A stretch of 64,000 bases of DNA from Pseudomonas paraversuta (GCF_904063065.1 NZ_CAJFCL010000002.1:372001-436000); one strand, 5' to 3'; positions 42,364 through 52,760 are shown, counted from the stretch's first letter. Numbers and translations are program-made. Notes: generated from the letters alone by a model not told the origin.

Positions 42364-44004
42364 ATGACTCTCAGTCCTCTTGCGGGCAAACCGGCTCCTG
42401 CGAAATTGCTGGTCGATATTGCGCGACTGGTGACCGCTTATTACACCGGTCAACCTGATGCAGCGATCGCCACCCAGCGTGTGGCCTTTGGTACTTCCGG
42501 TCACCGCGGCAGTTCGTTTGATCTGAGTTTCAATGAGTGGCATGTATTGGCCATCAGTCAGGCCATTTGCCTGTACCGGCAAATGAAAGGCATCAATGGT
42601 CCGCTGTTTGTCGGCATCGACACCCATGCACTGTCGACGCCTGCTGGTGCCAGTGCGCTGGAAGTGTTTGCCGCCAATGGCGTCGAAACCATGATCGCCG
42701 CCAATGACGAATACACCCCGACGCCGGCCATTTCCCACGCCATTATTTGCTACAACCGCGGTCGGACTTCAGGCCTGGCCGATGGTGTGGTTATTACACC
42801 GTCGCACAACCCGCCTGAAAGCGGCGGTTTCAAGTACAACCCGCCTAACGGCGGCCCGGCCGATACCGATGTCACCAAGTGGATCGAGGCCAAGGCCAAC
42901 GAGTTACTGGCAGCCAGGCTGGCGGGTGTCAAACGCATCAGCTACGAACAGGCCTTGAAGGCCGGCACCACCCATCGTCACGACTACCTGAATACCTATG
43001 TCGCCGATCTGAAGAACGTGATCGACATGGATACCCTGCGCGGCGCCAACCTGCGTCTTGGCGTGGACCCATTGGGCGGCGCGGGCGTGAACTACTGGCC
43101 GGCGATCGGCGAGCACTACGGCTTGAACCTGGAAGTGGTGAACACCTCGGTAGATCCAACCTTCCGCTTCATGTGTGTGGACTGGGACGGGCGCATCCGC
43201 ATGGACCCGTCCTCCAGCTATGCCATGCAGGGGTTGATTGGCCTTAAAGAGCGTTTCGACGTGGCTTTTGCCTGCGACCCCGACCATGACCGCCACGGCA
43301 TTGTTACCCCTTCAGGCGGTCTGTTGGCCCCCAACAACTACCTGGCAGTGTCCATTGACTATCTGTTCCAGAACCGTCCGCACTGGCGTGCAGACGCAGC
43401 CGTTGGCAAGACCGTTGTCAGCAGCGGGCTGATTGACCGGGTTGCTGCCCGTCTGGGCCGCCGCCTGTACGAAGTGCCGGTGGGCTTCAAGTGGTTTGCC
43501 GATGGCCTGTTTGAAGGCTCGCTGGGTTTTGGTGGCGAAGAAAGCGCCGGGGCTTCATTCCTGCGCCTGGACGGCAGTGTCTGGTCGACAGACAAGGACG
43601 GCCTGATTCCTTCGCTGCTGGCCGCAGAAATGACGGCCCGTACCGGTCGTGATCCTTCGCAGCTGTATCAGCAAATGACCGAAGACCTGGGCCTGCCGTT
43701 CTCGACCCGGGTCGATGCCAAGGCTACCCCGCAACAGAAAGCCCTGCTTGGCAAGCTGTCGCCGGAGCAAGTCAAATCCACAAGCCTGGCCGGCGAAGAC
43801 ATTACCGGGATTCTCAGTCATGCGCCCGGCAACGATCAGGCGATTGGCGGACTCAAGGTGATGACTAAAAACGGCTGGTTTGCGGCACGCCCTTCTGGCA
43901 CTGAAGACATTTACAAAATCTACGCCGAGAGCTTTATCGGTGACGAGCACCTGAGCCGTCTGGTAGAAGAAGCCCAGGTGTTGGTGGATACCGCGATCGC
44001 CTGA
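42364..44004 (+). CDS. pgm: Phosphoglucomutase (alpha-D-glucose phosphate-specific)
   Basis: 546 aa, full length. The phosphoserine is Ser147 in '[11 protein letters not shown]'. Other blocks are '[11 protein letters not shown]', the metal loop '[10 protein letters not shown]', the sugar loop 'GGEESAG' and the phosphate-binding '[13 protein letters not shown]'. It converts glucose-6-P and glucose-1-P, feeding UDP-glucose made by GalU (also in this window) and glycogen or LPS synthesis. Own promoter likely; a strong two-way terminator follows at 44015. Confidence 0.97.
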   Translation: MTLSPLAGKPAPAKLLVDIARLVTAYYTGQPDAAIATQRVAFGTSGHRGSSFDLSFNEWHVLAISQAICLYRQMKGINGPLFVGIDTHALSTPAGASALEVFAANGVETMIAANDEYTPTPAISHAIICYNRGRTSGLADGVVITPSHNPPESGGFKYNPPNGGPADTDVTKWIEAKANELLAARLAGVKRISYEQALKAGTTHRHDYLNTYVADLKNVIDMDTLRGANLRLGVDPLGGAGVNYWPAIGEHYGLNLEVVNTSVDPTFRFMCVDWDGRIRMDPSSSYAMQGLIGLKERFDVAFACDPDHDRHGIVTPSGGLLAPNNYLAVSIDYLFQNRPHWRADAAVGKTVVSSGLIDRVAARLGRRLYEVPVGFKWFADGLFEGSLGFGGEESAGASFLRLDGSVWSTDKDGLIPSLLAAEMTARTGRDPSQLYQQMTEDLGLPFSTRVDAKATPQQKALLGKLSPEQVKSTSLAGEDITGILSHAPGNDQAIGGLKVMTKNGWFAARPSGTEDIYKIYAESFIGDEHLSRLVEEAQVLVDTAIA

Positions 44005-44014
44005 TAGCGGACTC

Positions 44015-44054
44015 AAAAAAAAGCCTGGCCCCCGCAAGAGGGCCAGGCTTTTTT
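44015..44054. terminator. Bidirectional terminator between pgm and the DUF3857 gene
   Basis: A-run, stem AAGCCTGGCC / GGCCAGGCTT, then a T-run. It serves both convergent genes. Confidence 0.9.
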
Positions 44055-44071
44055 GCAGCTGTTTGATTAAC

Positions 44072-45943
44072 TCAGGCCGCGGTTTGCAGTGTCACCACTT
44101 GCTGCATCTGATCGTTGCAGTTTCTGGCTTCCTTGAGCATTGCTTCGAAAGGGCCGCTCATGATGTCGTCATGGCTCAGCCAGCGTTGCTTTTGTGTCAG
44201 GCGGTACTGGTAGCGGTAATGGCCCTCGACCTGTTTGCCATTGAGGTCCATGTCGAACCAGGGCGAACGAACGGTGCAGCTCTTGATGTTCTGCGCAACC
44301 TGTAGCCCTGACAGGGTGATCTCGTAGTCCATGGTTTCAGGATCTTCCAGATACAAGTCGGCCTTTTGCCCGGTGCGGCGGTAATTGACCAAATCATCCC
44401 AACGTTCAGTCATGAAGGCGGGCTGGTACACGCTTTGGCCCGAGAGTGTCTTCAATGGGCGCAGGTCGGTCAGTTCGGCCTTGACCTGATACTTGTGGGG
44501 TACCACAAACCCGGTGGCTGAGCGTGTGATCGTGCAATCGGTCTGTTCCTTGCTGAACCGGTCGCAAAGGTCCTGGTCGGTACCAGAAATACCCGACTGG
44601 TTATCGGCCACACTCAGTCTCATCAGGCGCATCTGGCTCATTTCGATGTCGGCGCTGGTGCGCGCGGTGCCATCAGGGTTGAAGTGTTCCTGTTTCCGTA
44701 CCAGGGTGCTGACAACAGGTTCTTCTTGCGGGATATGTTCCCGGCGAACTGCGCCTTGCGGGTCTATCACCAGTGCCCAGCGATCCTGAATATCCGGCAT
44801 GGAGCGCCCCGGCGAGAACACCGGATTGGTCGGGTCGAGCCACCAGACTTTACCGTTGATCCGCGCCCGTACGATGGCGTGGTTGGGTGCTGAGGTGCCC
44901 GGCAGCAACAACCCCAGGCTCATGTTGCCACGGCTGACCCAGGTGGTCTGCGCGTCGATGCCGCTAGCGTTGAGCATGGCTGTGAGCAGTACCGCCAGGT
45001 CTTTGCAGTCGCCATAGCCGCGGTCTTCGATTTCAGCGAGGGTGAAAGGCACATAGCCCCGATCGCTGGCTCGCCAGTCGCCCAGATAACGATAGTTATC
45101 GTGGATATGCTGCATCAGGCCCGATACCTGTTGCTCCGGCGGCAAGCCTTTAAGGCCGGCCACTGCCCTGGCACTGATGGCAGGCAGTCTGGCTGCGGTA
45201 ATTTCGGTGTAGCGCCGGGCAAAATCGCCGAAGTAATCCTGCATGCGGCTCGAACTGCCCAGTTCAACCCTTGGCAGCTGGCGAATATAAGCGTTGCCGG
45301 CTTCATTGACATAATTCACGAAGCGCGGTGCCTTCTGTTCAATGACCAGGCTTTTGTTGTCGGCCGACGGAGTAAAGCTGAAGTCTTCCATCATTTCGCT
45401 GCGCCACACGATTGGCTTTTCAGCGCTGAAGCTGTTTTTAAAACGGTCCATACGCACCGCATTGGGGGGGAACATCAGCACATAGTGAAACTCATGACTC
45501 AGCGGCTTGGCTGCTATGTGTTCGCGCAGGGTATAGCTCACCATCGTGCCGATTCGCAGGTTGGGGAAGGCGATCGAGGTTTGCTTCAAGCGTAAAAAAC
45601 CCTGGTCCGGGTTCGGTGCCATCCGGGTGTCGATTTGTGTGTCAGCCAGTGCCACCGGTTTGGCGCCCGGTTGGGTCGATTCGGCCTTGATTATTTCCAG
45701 GCGGTCAGACTCCGGGAAGCTGAAGTCGATACGCGAAATCATTTCGCGACCGTTATTGGTGAGGATGGTGTAGCTATAGGTTGAGGTGCAGTCGTAGCTG
45801 GTGTCCGCGTTGAAGTGACAGGATCTGTCCGATTCACCGGCCAGAGCGGCCTCGGATACGGGTTGAAAGGCCGCTGAAGCGGGCAGGGTGAAAATCCCCA
45901 GGGTGGCGCAAATCAAGGATTTGCTGAAAGAAAAGCGGTGCAT
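44072..45943 (-). CDS. DUF3857 and transglutaminase-like domain protein
   Basis: 623 aa from ATG 45943, where a signal peptide begins ('SLICATLGIFTLPASA'). The N-terminal half is DUF3857 ('LTNNGREMISRIDFSFPESD', 'VMFPPNAVRMDRFKN'). A transglutaminase core follows, with Cys in 'GYGDCKDLAVLLTAML', His in 'APNHAIVRARI' and Asp in 'WWLDPTNPV'. The C-terminal part is beta-rich. The family is exported, and its peptidase or cross-linking role is undefined. A Fur-box-like site lies 85 nt upstream. Confidence 0.88.
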   Translation of the reverse strand: MHRFSFSKSLICATLGIFTLPASAAFQPVSEAALAGESDRSCHFNADTSYDCTSTYSYTILTNNGREMISRIDFSFPESDRLEIIKAESTQPGAKPVALADTQIDTRMAPNPDQGFLRLKQTSIAFPNLRIGTMVSYTLREHIAAKPLSHEFHYVLMFPPNAVRMDRFKNSFSAEKPIVWRSEMMEDFSFTPSADNKSLVIEQKAPRFVNYVNEAGNAYIRQLPRVELGSSSRMQDYFGDFARRYTEITAARLPAISARAVAGLKGLPPEQQVSGLMQHIHDNYRYLGDWRASDRGYVPFTLAEIEDRGYGDCKDLAVLLTAMLNASGIDAQTTWVSRGNMSLGLLLPGTSAPNHAIVRARINGKVWWLDPTNPVFSPGRSMPDIQDRWALVIDPQGAVRREHIPQEEPVVSTLVRKQEHFNPDGTARTSADIEMSQMRLMRLSVADNQSGISGTDQDLCDRFSKEQTDCTITRSATGFVVPHKYQVKAELTDLRPLKTLSGQSVYQPAFMTERWDDLVNYRRTGQKADLYLEDPETMDYEITLSGLQVAQNIKSCTVRSPWFDMDLNGKQVEGHYRYQYRLTQKQRWLSHDDIMSGPFEAMLKEARNCNDQMQQVVTLQTAA

Positions 45944-46027
45944 GGGCGCCTCAATTAGTCCTTTAAAAAAGCACCCGGCCACGCATTTGTTGGTTTATTG
46001 AAGCCGAGGCAGGGTGCAGATGAAGTG

Positions 46028-46046
46028 GATAATGATAATCGATAGC
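46028..46046. promoter_or_regulatory. Fur-box-like site
   Basis: GATAATGATAATCGATAGC matches the 19-bp Fur consensus GATAATGATAATCATTATC at 16 positions. It lies upstream of the reverse-strand DUF3857 gene and downstream of ybaK. Confidence 0.55.
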
Positions 46047-46106
46047 ATCCATATTTTCCATATGCACAGCCGCCATTCGCCCCTGTAAGCCCCGTAATAG
46101 AGCGGT

Positions 46107-46589
46107 TTAAACGGTCTCTTCGGTTTGGCTGGCCTGGCAGACATCGACCCATTGGGCATTGACCAGTTCGGCCATTCGGTCGGGGCTGATACGCACAGCG
46201 GTGTGGGTAGCGCCGGCTGCAGGCATCACTTCAGTGAAGGCTTTAAGGGAAATGTCGCAATATACCGCCAGATCGGTCGCCAGCCCGAACGGGCAAACGC
46301 CGCCAACGGGGTGACTGGTCAGGGCCACGACAGTATCGGCATCAAGCATCTTGGCTTTGCTGCCCAGGGCATTCTTGATTTTTTTGTTATCGATACGCGC
46401 ATCGCCACGGGCAACCAGTAGCACATTGCGTTCACCGACACGAAAGGCCAGGGTCTTGGCGATCTGGCCGGGCTCAACGCCGTGGGCTTGGGCAGCCAGA
46501 GCTACGGTAGCGGTACTGGTGGCCAGCTCAATGATGTGCAGGTCGGGTGCTTTGGCGAGGAAAAATGCGCGGACAGATTCAAGACTCAT
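46107..46589 (-). CDS. ybaK: YbaK/EbsC-family aminoacyl-tRNA deacylase
   Basis: 160 aa. The catalytic-site Lys45 is in 'GQIAKTLAFR', and 'LLVARGDARIDNKKIKNAL' and 'HPVGGVCPFGL' are standard blocks. These enzymes hydrolyse mis-charged tRNA (for example Cys-tRNA-Pro) in trans. It belongs to the YbaK side rather than ProX by its general pattern, but the branch is not certain. Single gene. Confidence 0.85.
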   Translation of the reverse strand: MSLESVRAFFLAKAPDLHIIELATSTATVALAAQAHGVEPGQIAKTLAFRVGERNVLLVARGDARIDNKKIKNALGSKAKMLDADTVVALTSHPVGGVCPFGLATDLAVYCDISLKAFTEVMPAAGATHTAVRISPDRMAELVNAQWVDVCQASQTEETV

Positions 46590-46666
46590 CAGGCTTAGCT
46601 CTCTGGGTAAATGCCTGAATCTAGAGAAGCCGGTGACGCACTGTCAATGCGCCACCGGTGATGGGG

Positions 46667-47677
46667 TCAGATGTCCAGCACGATCTTGCCAAAATGCTGG
46701 TTGGTTTCCTGGTACTTGAACGCCTCGACAATCTCGCTCAGCGGGAAGTGCCGGTCGATGACCGGGCGCATGCCGCTGGCATTGATCGCCCGTACCATGT
46801 CCTGTTGCTGGCTGCGGCTTCCTACCAGTACCCCTTGCAGACGCACTTGCTTGATCAGTGCCGGGACAAAGTTCATGGCGCCGCTGGTGCCGCTCAAAAT
46901 ACCGATGATCGAGATATGCCCGGCCACGCGAATGGCGATCATCGACTGTTCAAGGGTCTCAGGACCGCCGACTTCGATGATGTGGTCCACCCCGCGACCG
47001 CCGGTGAGCGCACGGGCCGTCTCGCCCCAGGCAGTGTCCTTGCGGTAGTTGATGACGTGGTCAGCACCCAGTGCTTTGAGACGCTCGAGTTTTTCATCGC
47101 TGGAAGAGGTCGCGATCACGGTGGCGCCGGCCATTTTGGCGAATTGCAGGGCGAAAATCGAAACCCCGCCCGTGCCCTGGACCAGCACCGTGTCGCCGGG
47201 CTTGAGCGAGTCATCGGCCATCAAGGCGCGCCATGCGGTCAGACCTGCGGTGGTCAGGGTAGAGGCCTGGGCGTGGCTGTAGCCGGTGGGGGCGAGGGTA
47301 AACGAGGTGGCCTTGGCTGTGACTTGCTCACGGGCATAACCATCGATGCCATCACCGGGTACGCTGACAAAGCCCTCAACCAGCGGGGTGCCGTCGATCC
47401 ACTCCGGGAAGAAAGTGCTGACCACCGAATCGCCGACCTTGAACTCGCTGACCGCACTGCCGACGGCAATCACTTCACCGGCGCCATCCGCCATGGGAAT
47501 ACGTTTTTGACTCGGTCCCCACATGCCGCTTACCACGGCGAAGTCGTGATAGTTCAGGGAGTTGGCATGTAAACGTACAGTGATTTCGCCACTGCCAGGT
47601 GCGCGTGCTTCGCTGCTGCCAACGACCACATTTGGATAACCGCCGCCGGGTTCAACGAAGATAGTTTTAATGCTCAC
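46667..47677 (-). CDS. Zinc-free MDR-family NAD(P)-dependent oxidoreductase (quinone oxidoreductase-like)
   Basis: 336 aa. 'ANSLNYHDFAVVSGMW' replaces the catalytic zinc Cys with Tyr-His, and no structural Cys cluster is present. 'MADGAGEVIAVGSAVSEFKV' and the nucleotide loop 'VQGTGGVSIFALQFAKMAGA' are typical. These enzymes reduce quinones or enones. It starts 54 nt after the stop of the ArsR-family regulator gene on the same strand, so the two probably form one operon. Confidence 0.88.
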   Translation of the reverse strand: MSIKTIFVEPGGGYPNVVVGSSEARAPGSGEITVRLHANSLNYHDFAVVSGMWGPSQKRIPMADGAGEVIAVGSAVSEFKVGDSVVSTFFPEWIDGTPLVEGFVSVPGDGIDGYAREQVTAKATSFTLAPTGYSHAQASTLTTAGLTAWRALMADDSLKPGDTVLVQGTGGVSIFALQFAKMAGATVIATSSSDEKLERLKALGADHVINYRKDTAWGETARALTGGRGVDHIIEVGGPETLEQSMIAIRVAGHISIIGILSGTSGAMNFVPALIKQVRLQGVLVGSRSQQQDMVRAINASGMRPVIDRHFPLSEIVEAFKYQETNQHFGKIVLDI

Positions 47678-47731
47678 GGGATGTCCTCAAGTTTTCACAT
47701 TACGCAAAATAACGAAATGATCGGTTAAAAA

Positions 47732-48028
47732 TTACAACTCGACTTTCAGCCTAGCCGCAAAGTCATCTATCGCCTGCTCATTGCGCCGGTAGTACGTCCA
47801 CTTGCCGATGCGTGTGGTGAGGACAAAGCCTGCACGCTGCAAAATGGCCAGGTGCGCCGAAGCAGTGGAAGGGGAAAGACCGGCCTTGTGCTGCAAATGG
47901 GTCACGCACACGCCGATTGCAGGATCGCCATGATCCTGGCGCGGGAAATTGCTGAGCGGGTCTTTGAGCCACTCCATCATTTGCATGCGAGTGTCATTAC
48001 CCAGGGCTTTGAGCTGTTCAAGAATCAT
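47732..48028 (-). CDS. ArsR-family winged-helix regulator
   Basis: 98 aa. 'LEQLKALGNDTRMQMMEWLK', 'VTHLQHKAGLSPSTASAHLA' and 'ILQRAGFVLTTRIGKWTYYR' form the full winged helix. A single Cys ('GVCVTHL') is present but no CxC metal site, so the inducer is more likely an organic or redox signal. It is upstream of the MDR oxidoreductase gene and probably represses it. Confidence 0.9.
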   Translation of the reverse strand: MILEQLKALGNDTRMQMMEWLKDPLSNFPRQDHGDPAIGVCVTHLQHKAGLSPSTASAHLAILQRAGFVLTTRIGKWTYYRRNEQAIDDFAARLKVEL

Positions 48029-48217
48029 GGTCGGCGATGTTACGCTTTTTTACGAAATGTACAACCGGAGCCTATGCGCCATGGATGCAGTTACTGCCTG
48101 CGACAACAGGCCGCAGGCCGGCCGGATGTTTTGCAATTGCAGGGTCAATCCTGTATTTGTTGCGCCATTGAGCCTTGGCCAAGGCTCGTCTGTCTATGAA
48201 CCTGCCCATCAGGAACC

Positions 48218-49195
48218 ATGATGCCTAACCAGTTCCCTTCTGTTCGTCCCCGCCGCCTGCGCCGCTCGCAAACCCTGCGCGACATGTTTCAGGAAACCGA
48301 ATTCAGCCTTAACGACCTGGTGCTGCCGATTTTTGTCGAAGAAGAAATCGACGACTTCGTACCTATCACCAGCATGCCGGGTGTGATGCGTATTCCCGAG
48401 TCCAAACTGGCCGGCGAAATCGAACGCTATGCCCGTGCAGGGATCAAGTCGGTGATGGCATTTGGCGTGTCGCACCATCTGGATGCCACAGGTAGCGATT
48501 CATGGCGTGAAGACGGTCTGGTGTCGCGCATGGCCCGTATCTGCAAGGATACCGCCCCGGAAATGATCGTGATGAGTGACACCTGCTTCTGCGAGTACAC
48601 CTCCCACGGGCATTGCGGTGTGATGCACGATCATGGCGTGGACAATGATGCGACCCTGATCAATCTGGGCAAGCAGGCCGTTGCCGCCGCTGCGGCAGGC
48701 GCTGATTTCATCTCGCCTTCTGCGGCCATGGATGGTCAGGTTCAGGCCATCCGCAGCGCGCTGGATGCTGCCGGGTTTATTGACACTTCGATCATGGCGT
48801 ACTCCACCAAGTTCGCTTCGGCACTCTATGGTCCTTTCCGTGAGGCGGGTGGCAGCGCGTTGAAAGGCGATCGCAAGTCGTACCAGATGAACCCGATGAA
48901 TCGTCGCGAAGCGATTCGCGAGTCGCTGCTGGACGAGCAGGAGGGTGCCGACGTGTTGATGGTCAAGCCCGCCGGCGCGTACCTGGACATCATTCGTGAC
49001 GTCCGTGAAGCCTCGCGTCTACCTCTGGCGGCGTATCAGGTCAGCGGCGAGTACGCGATGATCAAGTTCGGCGCCCTGGCCGGAGCCATCGACGAAGCGC
49101 GGGTTGTTCGTGAAAGCCTGGGCTCGATCAAGCGGGCCGGCGCAGACATGATTCTGACCTACTTTGCGATGGATCTGGCATTGCAGGGCATCTAG
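48218..49195 (+). CDS. hemB: Delta-aminolevulinic acid dehydratase, zinc-type (porphobilinogen synthase)
   Basis: 325 aa; ATG 48218 or 48221 (AGGA upstream). It joins two ALA molecules to porphobilinogen for heme. '[16 protein letters not shown]' carries the three-Cys zinc site seen in E. coli HemB. The active-site lysines are in 'YSTKFAS' and 'MVKPAGAY'. Pseudomonas normally has a Mg-type enzyme in which this site is Asp/Ala-based, so this copy looks like a second, enterobacterial-type hemB. It is separated from surE by 90 nt. Confidence 0.95.
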   Translation: MMPNQFPSVRPRRLRRSQTLRDMFQETEFSLNDLVLPIFVEEEIDDFVPITSMPGVMRIPESKLAGEIERYARAGIKSVMAFGVSHHLDATGSDSWREDGLVSRMARICKDTAPEMIVMSDTCFCEYTSHGHCGVMHDHGVDNDATLINLGKQAVAAAAAGADFISPSAAMDGQVQAIRSALDAAGFIDTSIMAYSTKFASALYGPFREAGGSALKGDRKSYQMNPMNRREAIRESLLDEQEGADVLMVKPAGAYLDIIRDVREASRLPLAAYQVSGEYAMIKFGALAGAIDEARVVRESLGSIKRAGADMILTYFAMDLALQGI

Positions 49196-49285
49196 CAGGA
49201 GCGTCGAGCGGCAAGTTGCGAGCCGGACAATCCGGGCTTTTGCCTTGCCGTTCTGGGCGACTCCCCAACAACAAGGAGTTCAGGC

Positions 49286-50047
49286 ATGACGGTCGCTCGA
49301 CTGCAACGAATTTTGATTACCAATGATGACGGGATCGACGCCCCGGGTCTTGAGGCCCTTGAGGCTGTGGCTCGGGAACTGGCAGACGAGGTCTGGGTGG
49401 TCGCCCCGGACCATGACCAGAGCGGTATTTCCACCGCCATCAGCATCCATCACCCGTTGCGGGTGACTGCCCGTGGCGAGCGCCGTTTTTCGGTGTCCGG
49501 AACCCCGGCCGACTGTGTTGCGATGGCCTTGCAGCAGTTGATGGACAGCCCGCCGCAGCTATTGCTGTCCGGCATCAACAAAGGCGCCAATCTGGGGGTC
49601 GAAACCCTGTACTCCGGCACGGTGGGAGCGGCGATGACCGGCCTGTTGCTGGGTATCCCCTCCATTGCCCTGAGCCAGTACTTCACCCGTCGCGACTCGG
49701 TGCGCTGGGACACGGCCCGCACACTGGCGCCCGGGGTGATTCGCCAGTTGCTGGGCAAGGGCTGGGAGCAATCAGCGTGCCTGAACATCAACTTCCCGGA
49801 CGTTGCGCCCGAGCAGGCCGGCCCCGTACAGATCACTCGCCAGGGCCATGGCCGTATGGACGGGGTGAGTGTGAACGAGCGTACGGACTTTCGCGAGTCC
49901 AGCTATTACTGGCTCAGTATCAGCCGCCACCAGCACCCCGAAGCCGCCGATACAGAAACCCGGGTTGTCACCCAGGGCGGGATTTCGGTGACCCCACTGC
50001 AGTTCGATCGCACCGCCCAGGCCTTGCGCGAGCAACTGCAAGGGTAA
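49286..50047 (+). CDS. surE: 5'/3'-nucleotidase SurE
   Basis: 253 aa. The metal-binding opening 'ILITNDDGIDAPGL' and 'VVAPDHDQSGIS' are clear, followed by 'SGTPADCVAMAL', 'SGINKGANLG' and 'YSGTVGAAMTG'. SurE removes phosphate from nucleoside monophosphates and short polyphosphate. In Pseudomonas the usual surE sits with pcm-nlpD-rpoS; those genes are not here, so this is probably a paralogue (inference). ACAAGGAG lies before the ATG. Confidence 0.93.
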   Translation: MTVARLQRILITNDDGIDAPGLEALEAVARELADEVWVVAPDHDQSGISTAISIHHPLRVTARGERRFSVSGTPADCVAMALQQLMDSPPQLLLSGINKGANLGVETLYSGTVGAAMTGLLLGIPSIALSQYFTRRDSVRWDTARTLAPGVIRQLLGKGWEQSACLNINFPDVAPEQAGPVQITRQGHGRMDGVSVNERTDFRESSYYWLSISRHQHPEAADTETRVVTQGGISVTPLQFDRTAQALREQLQG

Positions 50048-50055
50048 GTCTGACG

Positions 50056-50991
50056 CTATGCCCAATGCGCCGGGTCGTCGACGATGGCCTGGTGCTGATC
50101 AAGCACCTTCGGAATTTCCTGCTTGAGAAACTCGACCCAGGTTTTGACCTTGGCATCCAGAAAGCGTCGCGAGGGGTAAAGCGCGTAGATGCTTTTTTCG
50201 TGCAACCGGTATTGAGGCAACAGGCGCACCAGCGCACCGCGCTGATAGGAACCGACCGCCACGTAATCCGGCAACAGGCAAACCCCGAGTCCGGCTTCGG
50301 CGGCCTGGGCCATCGCTTCAGCCACATTGACCTGAAACACGCTGCCGGGGCGAATCGACTGTTCACCCTGATCATCGCGGAAGGTCCAGCTGTCGGTAAA
50401 CAGCGGGTCAACCAGATGCAGGCAGCGGTGCTGGTTGAGGTCGTCGGGAGTCTTGGGCGTGCCCTGGCTTTGCAGGTAGGACGGTGCGGCGCTGATGACG
50501 CTGAAGATACTCCCCAGTTGCTGACCGATCATTTCCGAGTCGGGCAGGTTGGCCGATAACGTGATCACCACGTCATGGCCTTCTTCAAGCAAGTCGGGTT
50601 GACGTTGAGACAGGGTCAGATCGACATCGACCTGCGGGTACAGCTGCGAATAACGGGCCACCAGTGGCGCCAGGAGCTGGATCCCCAGCCCGGTGGTGGA
50701 CTGTACGCGTAAATGGCCGCGGGGAATCAGATGGGCACCGGCCGCTTCGGCATTTGCGTCCTCTATTTCGCCAAGAATCATTCGGCAGCGCTCAAGATAG
50801 CGCGCACCCACCTCCGTCAATGCCAGCCGCCGTGTGCTGCGCTGCAGCAGCCTGGCTTGCAGCGAGGATTCAAGTTCAGACAGCAAGCGCGAGGTTTGCG
50901 CTGTGGAATAGCCCAGCGCCTGAGCCGCAGCGGTAAAACTGCCTGTCTCGACCACACGGACAAACACCCGCATTGCCTGATAAATATCCAT
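50056..50991 (-). CDS. LysR-family transcriptional regulator
   Basis: 311 aa from ATG 50991 ('MDIYQAMRVFVRVVETGSF'), which is the normal start of this CrgA/DmlR-like subgroup; the frame extends to 51036. The helix-turn-helix is 'ALGYSTAQTSRLLSELESSL'. The effector domain holds 'ATTG-like SGLGIQ' and 'AEAGLGVCLLPDYVAVG'-type blocks. Convergent with surE and divergent from wzz; its target is unknown. Confidence 0.85.
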   Translation of the reverse strand: MDIYQAMRVFVRVVETGSFTAAAQALGYSTAQTSRLLSELESSLQARLLQRSTRRLALTEVGARYLERCRMILGEIEDANAEAAGAHLIPRGHLRVQSTTGLGIQLLAPLVARYSQLYPQVDVDLTLSQRQPDLLEEGHDVVITLSANLPDSEMIGQQLGSIFSVISAAPSYLQSQGTPKTPDDLNQHRCLHLVDPLFTDSWTFRDDQGEQSIRPGSVFQVNVAEAMAQAAEAGLGVCLLPDYVAVGSYQRGALVRLLPQYRLHEKSIYALYPSRRFLDAKVKTWVEFLKQEIPKVLDQHQAIVDDPAHWA

Positions 50992-50998
50992 GCTGATT

Positions 50999-51015
50999 AT
51001 TACCTCACACGTAAT
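50999..51015. promoter_or_regulatory. Inverted repeat upstream of LysR gene
   Basis: ATTAC-N7-GTAAT, 8 nt before the LysR start; it has the T-N11-A form of LysR binding sites and may serve autoregulation. Confidence 0.45.
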
Positions 51016-51425
51016 CGTGCTTTTTTGTGGCGGCAATAATTACACAGACCGTGAAAATATTCCGCCATCTGATAGCGCTACCCAAGGGCGCGTACAGGCA
51101 GTAATGGTTGCGGGCTGGTGCCCTGAAGCATGGCGGTGGGCGCAGGTGCGTCAGCAGTGGGAGTGCTGCGATAGCGGGTAGAAAAGCAGTTGGCCAGGAT
51201 CAGTATGAGATTTCGTCGTAGGAGAAATCTGAAAATTAGCAGTGGCACATTATTGGAAGTGTGAAGTAAGTAATTTAATCGAAAAAAACGACAGCCAGTC
51301 TCTAGATAAACCTTGATTTCATTCTGGTATGTAGTTGATTCTAAAGCAGAGGGATCTTTTCTCTTAATAGGCTGTCAGACACTACGCTTATTTTTAAAGC
51401 GCAGTTAAGCGTTAATTGTCAAGAG
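51016..51425. other. Intergenic region upstream of wzz
   Basis: About 410 bp, AT-rich toward wzz, without a supported gene. It should carry the wzz promoter and a long leader; no known motif seen. Confidence 0.45.
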
Positions 51426-52760
51426 GTGAACTCGCCAAGGAGTTCAGTTCACAGGGCGTATACTTTGAAAAAAACCGAGCAGCAGCGAACAGGCAACTCA
51501 AGCGCAGAGATCGATCTGTTGGACCTGTTTCATTCGTTCTGGCAGCAAAAAAAGTTGATCGCGGGAGCCATGGGCGCTGCCGGTTGTATTGCCCTGGGCT
51601 ACGTCCTGTTGGCGCAGCCTGTCTATCAGGCCAGTTCCCTGTTGCGTCCTGCGGCCATCAACGAGCTTGATGCGCTTAACCGTTCGGATGTCTACACGCT
51701 TCCCCCTCGAGACGCGTTGCTCAAGATCGGTTCGGCACTGGAGTCCTACGACACTCGCTACAGTTACTTCCGCTCCCATGAAGAGTTGTTCAAGCCGCTG
51801 GCACGCAAAGGCCGTACGCTTGAGCAAAGTTTTGAGATTTTCAATCGTGATGCGATCACTCTGATCCAGCCCGATCCGAAGCAAGCGGCTTCATTGAGCC
51901 CGTATATCAAATTGGAAATTACCTATCCGGATACGCTCAATGGCGTTGAGATCCTCAACGGTTTTGTTGAATACGCTATCAATAGCCAGCGTGAGCAAAT
52001 CAGTGCCGACCTGAAAGTCATCATCAATAACCGGCTCAGGGAACTGGACGGAAAGATCAATGCTGCACGTTCAGCCTACCAGTCCGATAAAGAGGGTGAG
52101 ATTGCTGCGCTGACCGAGTCAGACAAGGTCAAGTCGGCAAAACTCAAGGACGAATTAAAGGCCTTGCGCTTGCAGCTCAGAGCCGAACGCGATTCACGCA
52201 TTGCGCAGTTGAACGAAGCCATTGCCATCGCCACCTCATTGGGTATCAGCCGTCCGACCACCCCCTCGTCGATGGGTGATGTGGCTCAAGGCGGGTCCTC
52301 CAATCTCATGCGCACTGAAATCACCTCGCAGGCTACGCCGCTGTACTTCATGGGTACTCAGGCGCTGCAAGCAGAGCGCGCAGCCTTGCTCAAGCGCACC
52401 TCTGATGATTTTACGGACAAAAGAGTTTCGGAGATCGGCAAGGAACTGCAGCTGCTTGAGACCAACCGTCAGGTCGAAATGCTCGGCAGGCGTACCAACG
52501 AAGACCTGTTCCTGAAAAACATCGATCCGTTGCGCGCGGAAGTTGCACGTCTGGGCAATTTGAAAACCGATATGAGCCAACTTGGGCTGGTCAGTATTGA
52601 CCGCCTGGCGCAAGCCCCGATTGATCCGATCAAGCCGAAAAAGGCCTTGATCATCGGACTGGGTCTGGCAGTGGGGCTGTTACTGGGGCTGACCATTGCA
52701 ACGGCGCGATACCTCATGCAACGCCGCCGTGAACCTTGGCAGGGCAATCACTCAGACTAA
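51426..52760 (+). CDS. wzz: Wzz-type polysaccharide chain-length determinant
   Basis: 444 aa from GTG 51426 (AAGAGGTG upstream); a TTG at 51465 is an alternative. A membrane helix near residues 45-65 ('[20 protein letters not shown]') is followed by a long periplasmic domain with coiled coil ('[20 protein letters not shown]'). A second helix near the C-terminus ('[20 protein letters not shown]') has the preceding '[11 protein letters not shown]' Pro-rich motif typical of Wzz. It sets O-antigen length with Wzy. No other LPS gene is adjacent. It overlaps modC by 9 nt, tail to tail. Confidence 0.87.
   Translation: MNSPRSSVHRAYTLKKTEQQRTGNSSAEIDLLDLFHSFWQQKKLIAGAMGAAGCIALGYVLLAQPVYQASSLLRPAAINELDALNRSDVYTLPPRDALLKIGSALESYDTRYSYFRSHEELFKPLARKGRTLEQSFEIFNRDAITLIQPDPKQAASLSPYIKLEITYPDTLNGVEILNGFVEYAINSQREQISADLKVIINNRLRELDGKINAARSAYQSDKEGEIAALTESDKVKSAKLKDELKALRLQLRAERDSRIAQLNEAIAIATSLGISRPTTPSSMGDVAQGGSSNLMRTEITSQATPLYFMGTQALQAERAALLKRTSDDFTDKRVSEIGKELQLLETNRQVEMLGRRTNEDLFLKNIDPLRAEVARLGNLKTDMSQLGLVSIDRLAQAPIDPIKPKKALIIGLGLAVGLLLGLTIATARYLMQRRREPWQGNHSD

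Noticed and set aside
46658..47572. Forward 304-codon frame
   Set aside because: Antisense to the MDR oxidoreductase gene.
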